From the NCBI GenBank assembly GCA_032622095.1, contig CP136064.1, positions 196,823,948 to 196,887,947 of the forward strand: a stretch of 64,000 nucleotides of DNA. Reading direction: 5' to 3'. The DNA is from Siphonodentalium dalli (taxonomy: Eukaryota > Mollusca > Scaphopoda > Gadilida > Siphonodentaliidae). Position numbers and translations under genes: made by a program. Below the pieces are notes generated by a model, which was not told the origin of the DNA, did no database searches, and saw nothing but the letters and a program-made list of their open reading frames with translations. Positions 34,799-45,369 of the stretch are shown in pieces (positions within the stretch are counted from its first letter, which is position 1; each line of letters starts with the position of its first letter).

Positions 34799-35032
34799 GT
34801 ATCCCGGTTCCACAGTAGAGGCACGAGCGTCTGCGTTTTTAGTTGGTTTTTATACGAGAATATGATACAGAGCGATTAATCCAAGGTAGTCTAGACTGGT
34901 ATATTCTATTTTTTTGTTACTCTTATCATGACATTTGTAAACTGCCGCAAGGTAGACTGCTCTGGATACCATTAGTGATGTTCCACTACCGGAATCCAAG
35001 ACAGGGGTGCCTCTACTGTGGAACCGGGATAC
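34799..35032. mobile_element. Insertion with perfect 26-bp inverted ends
   Basis: Inverted ends: 34799-34824 (GTATCCCGGTTCCACAGTAG then AGGCAC) and its exact complement at 35007-35032. It lies within the first insertion in the MITE. The A-rich sequence 35033-35146 has no match in the reference copy either, so the true insertion may be larger. Confidence 0.7.
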
Positions 35033-35238
35033 GAGCATCCCTCTGCTCATATGTTTATGGGTATCACAAAACCAAAAAAATAAAGATAGCTTCCAGGAAT
35101 GAGGAAATAAGCAAACAAAAACAAAAACAAAACAAAAAAACTTAACTTTTTTGTCCCAAAAGAATTTACACGCGTACTGATTTTCATGTGCTGTCGCATC
35201 CGGTTCTACTTATGATCATTTACAGATCCATATTTTCA

Positions 35239-35788
35239 TTTATTACATGATCCTACCCTTATTCCATTCAATAAACCCATTCTATAAATTGTGATATTAA
35301 ACGTTCGTTTAATAACAGGAAATAGTGCCAGGTGACCTTTGACTTCCGGTTTGTCGACCTGTTAACATTCCGTACGCTACGTCTCAAAATACTATGGCTT
35401 CCAATATTTTTCCAACAAACTATTACGAATGAAGAGTTTGAAAAGTTATGTCATTAAATATACGCCATTAAATGCGCTAAAAAGTCTGTATTTATATGGG
35501 ACTATTTCGTTACGCGGGCAAACAACGAATAGTTACGTGAAACGTCATCGCATGCCTTATAGAAGCCGACGTTAATTTCGCGTCACATTTGTCGATTTAA
35601 GTATGTTTTGTCGATGTTTTGGATCATGTAATAAATAGAATCTACAACTCGTCCCCAGTTTATAGCGGAACTTACAAAACTCGTCCAGTAAATTAGGTCT
35701 GGACCACGCCAAAGGCTCGGTCCAGACCTAATTTACTGGACTCGTTTTGTAAATTCCGCTATAAACTGGGGACGAGTTGTAGATCCTC
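35239..35788. mobile_element. Composite insertion containing a palindromic MITE
   Basis: The reference copy reads continuously from CCATATTTTCAT to GTATTTCATGACAAG, and here ~550 bp intervene. Inside, TTTATTACATGATCC (35239) pairs with GGATCATGTAATAAA (35622-35636). A second fold-back at 35638-35785 follows directly, with arms containing CTACAACTCGTCCCCAGTTT and TAAATTAGGTCTGGACC and a CACGCCAAAGGCTC loop. Confidence 0.7.
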
Positions 35789-36008
35789 TATGTATTTCAT
35801 GACAAGAAATGTCTTGTTTGGATCAGAATTTCATTCGAATCATTTTTTTTCACAATTTTTGTAAAATTTATGTAAATTTCAAGATTTACTTGATATACAT
35901 TGGGGGGACAATTGTTTTTATTTTTATTTTTTTCCCTCCTGCAGCTACTTTTTTCTCCCCACATCAGCCCACATGTTCGTAAACCAGACTTAAAAATTGG
36001 TGTCGCCT

Positions 36009-36589
36009 AATAGACATTTAAACTTTGAAAATTGCAGGTTTTGCTCTAAATTTACACATTCCCATCTTTAAAAATTACTTGATTTCCTGTTCGCAATACA
36101 CATGATATCATGATATGTGTATCATTGATAGTGTATCCCAATACAATGCATGAATTCGCTATGAATCATTACAGTCCCACAAAAAATGGGAACTGCAGTT
36201 ATATCTCAGTGATTTTAACTCAATAACCACCTAGTAAATTGGAAGTTTTCCATGGAAATGGGTGTTGTCGATTAGTCTACTTCGACTTGATTTTTTACTG
36301 TCGATTAGTCAACTATGAAAAACCCAAGCCATTTCAACACTAATGCAGTATCTGCTGTTATTAAATCTTACTGCAGTAATATTTTTGATGTAACCAAATG
36401 AATTACTGCAGTGTTTCAACCACAGTACACCGCATTAATTTTTCTCATGACCGCCTTTCAACCAGATCAATCTTTACAGTACTTACCATGTACATGTACC
36501 ATATGTTCTATTTGGGGATAGACCATGATATGTCACTTTGTGGGTTTAGTTTATAAAATTGGTGCTGTTGCACACTGCATCACTGCTTA
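36009..36589. other. Non-coding stretch, no gene recognised
   Basis: AT-rich with no coding frame. It contains repeated CTGCAGTAAT / ATTACTGCAGT words at 36361-36415. Confidence 0.4.
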
Positions 36590-37273
36590 ACTCATTGCAA
36601 ATGGAGGTCTCTTAATATATTTACATGTGTATAGTTTCTCAGTGCAATTTGGCTTTTTGGATGAAAACCAAAACTCGATAAGTCCATACAATGCTGTACA
36701 ATGGGGACAATTTGATTGACATTTAAAGCAGAAATATAGCTTGGAGCAATTCATAGGGTCACAGAACCATTACCGCAATTATGTACATTATTACATGTAC
36801 CTCAATCATATTTATGATGATTCAATGACAGTGCGTTAGACCGAGTGGTCATTACTAGTAGTCCGATGGGTTCGATTGTCAAGAAGTTCAATAGTTTGAG
36901 GGTTCAATAGTCCAAAGATTCAATGGTACCCGGGTTAAGAGTATCAATTGTTGTCGTACAAAGTTATTTACTTGAGACATAACATGTATTGTCGATATAC
37001 ATGTACACAATGAATGTTTTATCCAATTGATATTTTATGAATACATCTACTCACAAGCCCCTGGAGAAAAATACAATAATACCAATATGGACTATACCAG
37101 TGACTGGTATACTCATCGTATAGTCTATATTGGTTTTTTCCCCCAGGGGTCTGTGTATGTAGATGTACTGATAGATGCTTCGGGAAAGATATTTTGTGTA
37201 TAATTGGGTGTCTACTATGTTACCTACATGTAACTGTCACTGTAAACTGGGCATGAAGATTACAACTTGGGAG
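36590..37273. repeat. Local direct duplication, copy 1
   Basis: Aligns in order with 37291-37813: CTCATTGCAAATGG at the start, GGGTTCGATTGTCA-GAAGTTCAATAGTTTGAG in the middle and AAACTGGGCATGAAGATTAC at the end. The copies are clearly diverged. This copy is longer mainly because of an insertion at 37052-37156. Confidence 0.8.
37052..37156. mobile_element. 105-bp fold-back MITE inserted in duplication copy 1
   Basis: Ends CACAAGCCCCTGG and CCAGGGGTCTGTG form an inverted pair, and arms containing CCAATATGGACTATA extend inward. The corresponding site in copy 2 (about 37707-37715) lacks it. Confidence 0.75.
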
Positions 37274-37290
37274 ACTATTATTATTGCGGC

Positions 37291-37813
37291 CTCATTGCAA
37301 ATGGGGACCTCTTGGACGGTACATGTGTATAGTCCTTCGTTGCAATTTGGATGAAAACAAAAAATCAGTGTCGATACAATTGGAACAATTTAAATGACAT
37401 TTACTAGTAAAGCAGAAAAATTACTTGGATCAATTCCTGAGGTCACATAACCATTAACTCAATCGGGTTCGATTGTCAGAAGTTCAATAGTTTGAGGGTT
37501 CAAATGGTCCAAGGTTCAATTGATGGTACCTGGGTTTGAAAGAATCGATTGTGTTTTACAACACATTAATCTAGTCAGTTATATACATGTATGGTAATAG
37601 TATTACCCTCATACAAAATAAATTACCCGAGACATAACATGTATTACCCATGAAAATATACACAAATTAATGCAATATTTATGCAATTGATAGTTTACGC
37701 ATACATGTACTGATGCTTTGGGGAGATATTTTGTATGTAAATGGGTGGCTATAATTATACCCGACCTGACTGCCTTGCTATAAACTGGGCATGAAGATTA
37801 CAAATTTTGAGAC
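37291..37813. repeat. Local direct duplication, copy 2
   Basis: Paralogue of 36590-37273 lacking the MITE. It starts CTCATTGCAAATGGGGACCT and ends AAACTGGGCATGAAGATTAC. Confidence 0.8.
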
Positions 37814-38179
37814 AATGTACACTCTATAATAACCAAACACCCAGGTTATCAGACTCTCGGACTAATGCACAGTACTCATGATTTCCACTTGGATCTCACA
37901 TATTTAAAGATAACAAAATTGTTAGGTGAATCAGCTACATGTACTTGTACAGGTACATGTACTTGTAGAGGAAGTAAATTAAAAACATTGATGCACTATT
38001 TTCAGGTGGCATGCATGATTCATACCCCTCTGCTAATTTGGTAGTCGGGATTCATTTGCGCAGTTGAACCGGTATTCCGGTATTCAGGATTCAACAAAAA
38101 GGCCGGTTCGCAGCTTTTCTAGCATAAAATTAATTTTGTTTTACTATTTTCCAGCCCAAATGACATTTATGATGTAATT
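37814..38179. other. Non-coding stretch, no gene recognised
   Basis: Contains a palindrome-like run of TACATGTACTTGTACAGG at 37934-37970. Nothing else was recognised. Confidence 0.4.
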
Positions 38180-38745
38180 GTCCCCCGAAAATTTCGGGGG
38201 ACTATTAAAATAGCCGGTGTCCGTGCGTCCGGAAATGGTTTCCAGATGATAACTTTAGTTTCGGTTATTAGATCAATAGCAAATTTGGTATGTGAGTTTA
38301 TCAGACCAAAATAAAGATCAAGTTCGAATATGAGTTTGCCCTGCCCATTTTTGCGAGAGTTATGGCCCTTCTTTTTACTACGAATTTTGTAATTTTCTGG
38401 TTTCCGGATGATAACTTCAGTTTCTGTGATCATATCTGAACCAAATGTGGTATGTAAGTTTATCAGACCAAAATACAGGTCAAGTTCGAATATGGGTGTG
38501 CTCCGCCCATTTTTGGCAGAGTTATTGCCCTTTTTCAACTTAGAATCTTGTAATTTTCTGGTTTCAGGATGATAACTTCAGTTTGTGTGATCATATCTGA
38601 ACCAAATTTAGTATGATAGTTTATTATCCACCATTTCATGGGACACTGGTTGGATTGTTCTGAAATGTAGTATCGGATTTAGGGTCCTTGATATTTTTTT
38701 CAGACAAGCTGATGCCCCTATGAAGCCACTTTTTCGGGGGACACT
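38180..38745. mobile_element. Non-autonomous element with three ~162-bp internal repeats
   Basis: Begins with a 23-nt near-palindrome (GTCCCCCGAAA and its complement) and ends in TTTTTCGGGGGACAC, giving short inverted termini. Between them a ~162-bp unit recurs near 38236, 38399 and 38560, recognisable by TTTCCGGATGATAACTTCAG, TTTATCAGACCAAAATA and GCCCATTTTTG. A GTCCGTGCGTCCGG stretch lies near the left end. The 123-aa reverse frame here is a translation of the repeats. Confidence 0.7.
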
Positions 38746-40039
38746 GTGGCCGGACGGCCTTTTATTCAATCTACTATCTATAGGTATGTAGAAGTTATGG
38801 ATACAACTTCAGCAAATACTAGTACATGTATATGAAAACTATATTATTAGTGTAATATTAGTTTTCATTCAATATTTTCTTACTTGTAACTGGTACGCAT
38901 GATTCAACCTTTTACATTAACTGGTATTGGGGCCAGGGGTGGGGGTGGTGACACATTCCATACTGGTGTATTCAATTGTGACTGGCCTTTATGAGGGTGT
39001 TACCCCCCCCCCCCCCCCCCCCCCACCACCACCCATGAATACTGTTTTCTCACATTTGCTGAAATATTATCCAAAACATCAATATATCAAGAGGTATTAG
39101 ACTAAATTAGATAAAAATATATCACTTGGGTCTGTTTAGGCTGGAAAACACTCCAAATTTGTATAATTTTCTGCTATTATATCTGCATACTAGCCTTTTT
39201 GCTGAATCATGAATGCCGGTTATATTGCCGTGTGAAATCCTGGTACCAGATAACATTGGGTATGTATATAGCATACCACCTGAAAATGGCCTGAATATCA
39301 CATACCAAAGCGGGGTGGGGGTGTGTGTGACACCCTCCTTGATCATAGTCTGTATTCTACAGGGTATGTTAACTGTTTCGAGTTGGTGCAATTAATGTGA
39401 TTGTTTAATCTCTACTATCTGAAATCTATTTTTTATAGCATATTTTGCTATCTGATCAATTGCTACTGATATAAAAAAGGATAAAGATGGTGTGTCTCTT
39501 TCCCAAATGTTCTGTTTACATGTACATTTGGGGGTTTATGAGTCAAATAATAACAGGCAACATGTCCTTCTAACACTAAGAAATAATGTGTTCTTATGAA
39601 CCAGGACAAAATATGACTATTTCTGGAGCATTACAGCACACTATTACAAATCTATATTTGTAAGCAGTAAGATAATGACAAGAAACATGTCCTTAGACTA
39701 AGAAATAATGTTTTGGTGTGTATTTCACATCACAGCTCATGTGTATACTCACATTAGTTTATGTCATTCAAAGGGAGAAACCCATTTAGAAAGTTTAAAT
39801 GAGACAAAACTACCTCACTTTAGACCTCAATTTTTCATTTAATATATATAGATTTTAAATTTACCTCCACTAAGTTTGAGTTGACTTATTGAAAGTTATT
39901 CGACATCTATTATTCTTTTCATTTGACTTCTATGAAGTTGGAATATAGATTATTATTGATTATTAGTTAACCACTACTGATTTTTATTTGACGTATTTTT
40001 GACAAAATGGCCGCCGATCTTAGAATTTGCATTTTCCAG
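38746..40039. other. Non-coding stretch, possibly intronic
   Basis: Contains a 21-base C-run (39004-39024) and AT-rich sequence. No LINE, TIR or tandem structure was recognised. If the exon call at 40040 is right, the last part would be intron. Confidence 0.4.
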
Positions 40040-40148
40040 GTCCAAATGTGTACAGTCAACATCAAAAGACAACAAGAACGACATAAATTTTAGCGATGAA
40101 ATAGTCGACATACCTAATCCAGTGGTGACACATTTCGCACATTGGGAG
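40040..40148 (+). CDS. Candidate internal exon of a host gene (possible C2-domain protein), exon 1 of 2
   Basis: A polypyrimidine-AG acceptor (TTTTCCAG, ending 40039) and a donor GTTAGT (40149-40154) bracket 109 bases. In the frame entered after one base, 36 codons are open and end exactly on a codon boundary. The translation ends VDIPNPVVTHFAHWE; N-P-V followed a few residues later by an aromatic residue resembles the N-P-x-W segment of C2 domains. The other forward frames contain stops. It is followed 507 bases later by a phase-compatible candidate exon. Function is inferred from a short stretch only, and the rest of the gene is not identified. Confidence 0.45.
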
Positions 40149-40655
40149 GTTAGTGTATTGAACAAGTAGCATATCCTTGTCCACTTATATAAAAATAGAA
40201 TATTATATAGGCACATTCACTCATGCTTTCAATCCATCCCACATTGAAACAGCTTGCTATACAATTCTGTCCAACCGCATATAATATATAGCTCCCGTTG
40301 ACAACTATACGCATGTACATCTATACAAATACGTGTAGTTATCCATTAAGATATATTCAGATAATAAGTTCAACAAACGTCATTTTGTTGAACTTATAAT
40401 TCTGAATATTTCCCACAAATAAATAAGAATCCTTCATTTTCTATTTGTCGTCTGCTCATATTTCGTGAACATCCATTCAGATGAATAATAGACCTTCCAT
40501 GTTTATCATTATGACTGCGTGGGCCCGGATAATCCATTTAGTACAGAAAGGGCTAACAAATAGATCGGATCAATCGCAACACCTTTTATGGGGTACATAT
40601 ATGTATACTATATATTACGTACTATAAACTTAATGTACCCATATTATCTTTTCAG

Positions 40656-40813
40656 GGCGTTGCAAAGTTATTAATCACAGTTGACGACAGTGACATTACT
40701 GGCTCAGATAGAATGGGACAATTCACTCTGGATATCCATCAGACTGTTTCTAAATTTCGAAAATATACCACCCTAAAAACTGCCCTTCAACAGAAACAAG
40801 GAGCCCAAATAAT
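40656..40813 (+). CDS. Candidate internal exon of a host gene (possible C2-domain protein), exon 2 of 2
   Basis: Acceptor ATTATCTTTTCAG (ending 40655) and consensus donor GTAAGT (40814-40819) bracket 158 bases that are open in phase 0, matching the end phase of the upstream exon. The translation starts GVAKLLITVDDSDITGSDRM and continues GQFTLDI. In C2 domains a hydrophobic strand, an Asp-rich loop (D-x-D, then G-S/N-D) and M-G-x-x-x-L-D/I follow in this order; the loop Asp residues would bind calcium. It leaves a phase-2 end and the next exon was not found; the Helitron-like array begins 247 bases downstream. The gene may run through or past the array. Confidence 0.5.
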
Positions 40814-41059
40814 GTAAGTTGATAAACACTCAGAGACCAGACAAATAGAACTAACAGTTCGGAGCTGCATGATATGTTACTGATAGGATACACCTCAGGA
40901 CTTAACCGCAGGACTTAACCTCACCCACTCATTTTGTTCCTTATTATGTCCCTCAACTTTGAAGCACCAGGCAAGATGACACCAAACATGGCCGCCGTTT
41001 TTCAGACGAGGCACTAAGTCAGTTGATGCAAATTATAGAGAGAGATATATATATATATA
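40814..41059. other. Putative intron or 3' flank up to the array
   Basis: No repeat family was recognised. A TA microsatellite at 41045-41059 marks the insertion point of the plus-strand array. Confidence 0.4.
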
Positions 41060-41610
41060 TCTCATATATATTTTGAAGACCTCTGTCTGTCTGTTTGTTT
41101 GTCTGTCTGCCTGTCTGTCATTAATACAAATCTACGATTCTCGACCGATCGGGACGAAACTTGGTACTTGTGTGTAGTTTGACCAGGCGGTGATCGTTGT
41201 CGTATTGGCGAGCCCGTGCGACGCCCGTGCAGCGCATGCGCAGACGAGATCTCGGAAACGGGTGGAGCTATCGACTTGAAATTTGGTATGTGAATGTATC
41301 TTGCCCCGAATACGAATTTTATCGGGTCGCCGAGCCCGTGCGACGCCAGCTTCGCGCATGCGCAGACCAGATCTCGGAAACGGGTAGACCAGATCTGCAT
41401 GGGCAGACGATATCTCGGAAACGGGTGGAGCTATCGACTTGAAATTTGGTATGTGAATGTATCTTTCCCCGGATACAAATTTTATCGGGTCGACGAGCCC
41501 GTGCGATGCCAGCTTCGCGCATGCGCAGACCAGATCTCGGAAACGGGTGGAGCTATCGACTTGAAATTTGGTTTTTGAATAGCCCGGACAACGACGGGCT
41601 CATCGGCTAG
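41060..41610 (+). mobile_element. Helitron-like unit P1, family A (551 bp)
   Basis: 5' end TCTCATATATATTTTGAAG, then (CTGT)n, a GATCGGGACGAAACTTGGTA segment, about three 122-bp internal repeats, and the 3' hairpin AGCCCGGACAACGACGGGCT, then CATCGG-CTAG. Confidence 0.8.
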
Positions 41611-41632
41611 TCTCTTATATATTTTGAAACAA

Positions 41633-41666
<34 letters not shown>

Positions 41667-42269
41667 CTTTATACAAATCTACGATTCTCGGCCGATCGGG
41701 ACGAAACTTGGTACGTGTGTGTAGTTTGACCAGGCGGTGGTCGTTGTCGTATTGGCGAGCCCGTGCGACGCCCGTGCAGCGCATGCGCAGACGAGATATC
41801 GGAAACGGGTGGAGCTATCGACTTGAAATTTACTATGTGAATGTATCTTGCCCCGGATACGAATTTTATCGGGTCGCCGAGCCCGTGCGACGCCAGTTTC
41901 GCGCATGCGCAGACGAGATCTCGGAAACGGGTGGAGCTATCGACTTGAAATTTGGTATGTGAATGCATCTTGCCCCGGATACGAATTTTATCGGGTCGCC
42001 GAGTCCGTGCGACGCCAGCTTCGCGCATGCGCAGACGAGATATCGGAAACGGGTGGAGCTATCGACTTGAAATTTGCTATGTGAATGTATCTTGCCCCGG
42101 GTACGAAGTTTATCTGGTCGCCGAGCCCGTGCGACGCCAGCTTCGCGCATGCACAGACCAAATCTCGGAAACGGGTGGAGCTACCGACTTGAAAATTCTG
42201 GCTGGGTTGAGCTATCGACTTGAAATTTGGTTTTTGAATAGCCCGGACAACGTCGGGCTCATCGGCTAG
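41611..42269 (+). mobile_element. Helitron-like unit P2, family A (659 bp)
   Basis: 5' end TCTCTTATATATTTTGAAAC and a (CTGT)n tract. It carries four 122-bp repeats, of which the last has GCATGCACAG instead of GCATGCGCAG. The 3' hairpin is AGCCCGGACAACGTCGGGCT. It is the longest family A unit here. Confidence 0.8.
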
Positions 42270-42720
42270 TCTCATATATATTTTGAAGACCTCTGTCTGT
42301 ATGTATGTTTGTTTGTTTGTTTGTTTGTCTGTCATTAATACAAATCTACGATTCTCGACCGATCGGGACGAAACTTGGTACGTGAGTGTAGTTTGGCCAG
42401 GCGGTCGTCGTTGTCATATTAGCGAGCCCGTGCGGAGCCCGCTTCGCGCATGCGCAGACGAGATCTCGGAAACGGGTGGAGCTATCGACTTGAAATTTGC
42501 TATGTAAATGTATCTTGCCCCGGATGCGAATTTTATCGGGTCGCCGAGCCCGTGCGGCGCCCGCTTCGCGCATGCGCAGACGAGATCTCGGAAACGGGTG
42601 GATCTATCGACTTGAAATTTGCTATGTGAATGTATCTTGCCCCGGATACGAATTTTATCGGGTCGGCGAGCCCGTGCGACGCCAGCTTCGCGCATGCGCA
42701 GACCAGATCTCGGAAACGGG
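41750..42720. repeat. 122-bp satellite-like repeats inside family A units
   Basis: The unit reads GGGTCGCCGAGCCCGTGCGA, CGCATGCGCAGACGAGATCT, CGGAAACGGGTGGAGCTATC, GACTTGAAATTTG and TGAATGTATCTTGCCCCGGA. Spacing is 122 bp (for example 41871 to 41993). The same repeat, complemented, fills the start of most minus-strand family C units, so one monomer is shared by two terminal families. The recurrent Arg/Ala-rich and Cys-rich ORFs of this region are its translations. Confidence 0.9.
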
Positions 42721-42783
42721 TGTATCTATCGACTTGAAATTTGGTTTTTGAATAGCCCGGACAACGTCGGGCTCATCGGCTAG
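42270..42783 (+). mobile_element. Helitron-like unit P3, family A (514 bp)
   Basis: 5' end TCTCATATATATTTTGAAGA, with the microsatellite changed to (TGTT)n and TATG. Three 122-bp repeats. 3' hairpin as in P2, with CTAG at 42780-42783. Confidence 0.8.
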
Positions 42784-43574
42784 TCTATTATATATTTTGG
42801 AAGATCTGTGTGTGTGTGTGTGTGTGTCTGTGTGTTCGCGATGAACTCGAAAACGGCCCAGCCGATTTCGATGAAACTTGGTATGTGGGGGTATTTTCTG
42901 TCGGGAAGTGGCATAGGCATATTAATTTTCAGATCCGATGTCAACTTTTCACGTGCCGAGGTCAACTCTGTTTTTACGCTGTGTTACGGGACTTTCATTT
43001 GAGTTCGGTGCTTACAAATCGATTCGAAACAGCGCGAATAATAAAATGCCAGTCATAATAATGACACTGTGAGAATCTTTCGTGTTTCCTCTTTCCAACG
43101 ATATATAATGCGTATGTATCCGTTTTAGTTATCTGCCTCAATTATCAAGAAGAAGTGGTACTATCTTCCATCAGGATAAAAACAATGCGTAACTTCTATG
43201 ACGTCGTTAGAGGTCATAACGTTAGATCACGTTAACGCTTAACCGGCCGATGCATTTGACTGTTTCATACGTCTTGGCGATATCTCGGGCACCGATGGTA
43301 ATTTATCTTTACGTTGAAACTTGATAATTAATGAGCGTGTGTATATGAGGCGCGTTTATATACTTGAGTGGAAATCAAATCGGGTTAAACTGGCGGATTT
43401 TTACGGACGAAATTTGATGCATAGGGTATCTCGGTATCCACTATGCCGATTTCCCGGTATCCGCTGGGCCGATTTCCACCATTTTTGGGGTGTTGGTGTT
43501 TTGCCCCACCTGACCTTGACCTTCAAAATGGTCAATTCAAGTTCAAAGCCCGGACGAAGTCGGGTCACCTTCTA

Positions 43575-43575
<1 letters not shown>
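42784..43575 (+). mobile_element. Helitron-like unit P4, family B (792 bp)
   Basis: 5' end TCTATTATATATTTTGGAAG and a (TG)n tract, then a body without 122-bp repeats, and a 3' end with hairpin GCCCGGACGAAGTCGGGT, ACCTT-CTAG. The body matches the minus-strand units at 45370-46171 and, in part, 10350-11408. Confidence 0.8.

Positions 43576-43625
<50 letters not shown>
43576..43625. repeat. (TA)n microsatellite flanking the plus-strand array
   Basis: A 50-bp TA tract immediately after the terminal CTAG of P4; the matching tract on the other side is at 41045-41059. Confidence 0.95.
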
Positions 43626-43632
<7 letters not shown>

Positions 43633-43880
43633 GACAAAGAGCAACTCCAACAAAATATGCATAAATAATAGTGAAGATACTAAACGAAAAAGATTAATAG
43701 AAAAAACGACAAATATATGCTAACCCATCTGGGATAACTATCCACCAGATGGGCTGAGCGCTCCTTGTCTGGAGAGGGCATATCCATGAATTGGCTGTAT
43801 TACTGCCCACCCCAATTAGTCATTAAAATAACACTCTGATCTACATGGAAGCTGCGTGGACGTTGGTATATTATATAGAA
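43626..43880. other. Spacer between the convergent arrays
   Basis: About 255 bp with a small hairpin (CCCATCTGG ... CCAGATGGG, 43723-43749). No Helitron-like termini. Confidence 0.5.
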
Positions 43881-44671
43881 CGAGCAGGTGACCCGACTTC
43901 GTCCGGGCTTTGACCTCGAATTGACAATTTTGAAGGTCAAGGTCAGGTCGGGGTAACGATTTGACCCGTCCAAAACACTCTCCCGACAAAAGTAACCCTA
44001 GGTATAAAATTTCGTCGAAATCCGTTAATTTTTTTATTTAATTTGAGTTAATTCTGCCTTTTTAACCAAGAGAAATCATGATAGCCGTCCCGTGATGGTA
44101 CCCGTCCCTAAAAGAGGTACGTTTGTGGGTACCCGTTTCAAGGTGAAGATCACATCGGGCGGAAAAACATACCCGATGAAAATATCCCCCGTTCCTTGGA
44201 ACCCCTAAGTACGAAGACAGACATAATAATCACACAACACGCTCATGTCTGGATACCCGTTTCAAGGTGAAGATCACCTTGGGTGGAAAAACTTACCCGA
44301 TGAAAATACCCCCCCCCCCCCCGTTCCTTGGAACCCCTAAGTACGAAGACAGAAATAAGAACACGCTCATGTCTGGATACAGACACACTCACGTCTGGCC
44401 CCAGACATAAGAATCACACTACACGCATACGCTCTTTATCAACGACACGAACGCTCTGTAACTATCAACGCGATTAACCCCACAGTGCCAAAGACGGTCA
44501 TTTTGGTGACTGGGACTGGATAAGGGGTGCTCGGAGCTTCTCCAAAACGGCGTGTATACACTGCCCGTGGATTTTTAACCTTAGATTGGAATTTTGAGCT
44601 CAATCGGTCAAGCCGTTTTCCCGGCCATAGCTAACAGACAAACAAACAGAAGTCCCAAAATATATATTAGA
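43881..44671 (-). mobile_element. Unit M1, family B-like, terminal CTAG mutated
   Basis: 3' end CGAGCAGGTGACCCGACTTC: the CTAG is changed to CGAG, but the hairpin and following GGTCAAAGCC are kept. 5' end TCTAATATATATTTTGGGAC. The body has a C-run and duplicated GATGAAAATA-CCCCC blocks. It is the leftmost and among the oldest-looking units. Confidence 0.65.
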
Positions 44672-45369
44672 CTAGCAGGTTAGCCCGCCACCGGCGGCTT
44701 GTCCGAAACATGACATTTTTATATATTTTTTTTAAATTTTTAGCTCCACGCATTTCAATAAGTGAATTTGTACCCGGTAGCTCCACCAGTTTCCAAGACC
44801 TGGTCTGCGCATGAAAATTTGTAGCCGACGCAAGATACATCCACATGCCAAATTTCAAGTCGATAGCTCCACCCGTTTCCGAGATCTAGTCTGCGCATGC
44901 GCTGCACGGGCGTCGCACGGGCTCGGCGACCCGATAAAATTTGTACCCGGCGCAAGATACATTCACATAGCAAATTTCAAGTCGATAGCTCCACCCGTTT
45001 CCGAGATCTCGTCTGCGCATGCGCTGCACGGGCGTCGCACGGGCTCGCCAATACGACAACGACCACCGCCTGGTCAAACTACACACACGTACCAAGTTTC
45101 GTCCCGATCGGTCGAGAATCGTAGATTTGTATGAAGTACAACACACACACAAACATAAATATATAAGAGAGATATGTAAATTAGATAGATTGTATCAAAA
45201 TATATAGGAGAGATATGTAAATGATCTACACACCATTACTGGTGTTTGTCAAAGTTTAGTGGGGTATATCAATACTCATTCACGATCATATCATTGAGGT
45301 CCGGAGGGTGTGGGCTATCTCTCGAATACAAGGAGTTCTCAAAATATATAGAAGAAGAGAAGAAGAAGA
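44672..45369 (-). mobile_element. Unit M2, family C (698 bp)
   Basis: Contains two to three 122-bp repeats with GCGCTGCACGGGCGTCGC, then a 5' segment GAGAGATATGTAAAT duplicated around 45165-45220, and a degenerate 5' end with GAAGAAGAGAAGAAG (45351-45368). Nearly identical 5' halves occur in 57132-57853 and 60150-60961. Confidence 0.75.

Larger units (their letters stand above)
34788..36008. mobile_element. TIR MITE interrupted by two nested insertions
   Basis: Second, inverted copy of the element at 25676-26043. The left terminus AGGCGACAC survives at 34788-34796, and the body resumes at about 35147 (GTCCCAAAAGAATTTACACG instead of the reference CTCCCAAAATATTTTACACG). The right terminus TTAAAAATTGGTGTCGCCT ends at 36008. 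Compared with the 368-bp reference, one insertion of about 350 bp lies near 34797-35146 and another of about 550 bp at about 35240-35788. Confidence 0.7.
41060..43575 (+). mobile_element. Plus-strand head-to-tail array of four Helitron-like elements
   Basis: Units 41060-41610, 41611-42269, 42270-42783 and 42784-43575 abut without any intervening base: each ends CTAG and the next starts TCT. The outer left flank is A (end of a TA tract) and the outer right flank is T (start of a TA tract), so the array as a whole occupies one A/T target inside a TA microsatellite. Three units are family A and the last is family B. None encodes a protein. Confidence 0.8.

Noticed and set aside
36836-36905. tRNA-like segment (TTCGATTGTC resembling a B box)
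   Set aside because: No cloverleaf could be formed and the segment belongs to a diverged local duplication.
38167-38538. 123-aa reverse ORF with an internally repeated pattern
   Set aside because: It is the reverse translation of the ~162-bp internal repeats of a non-autonomous element.
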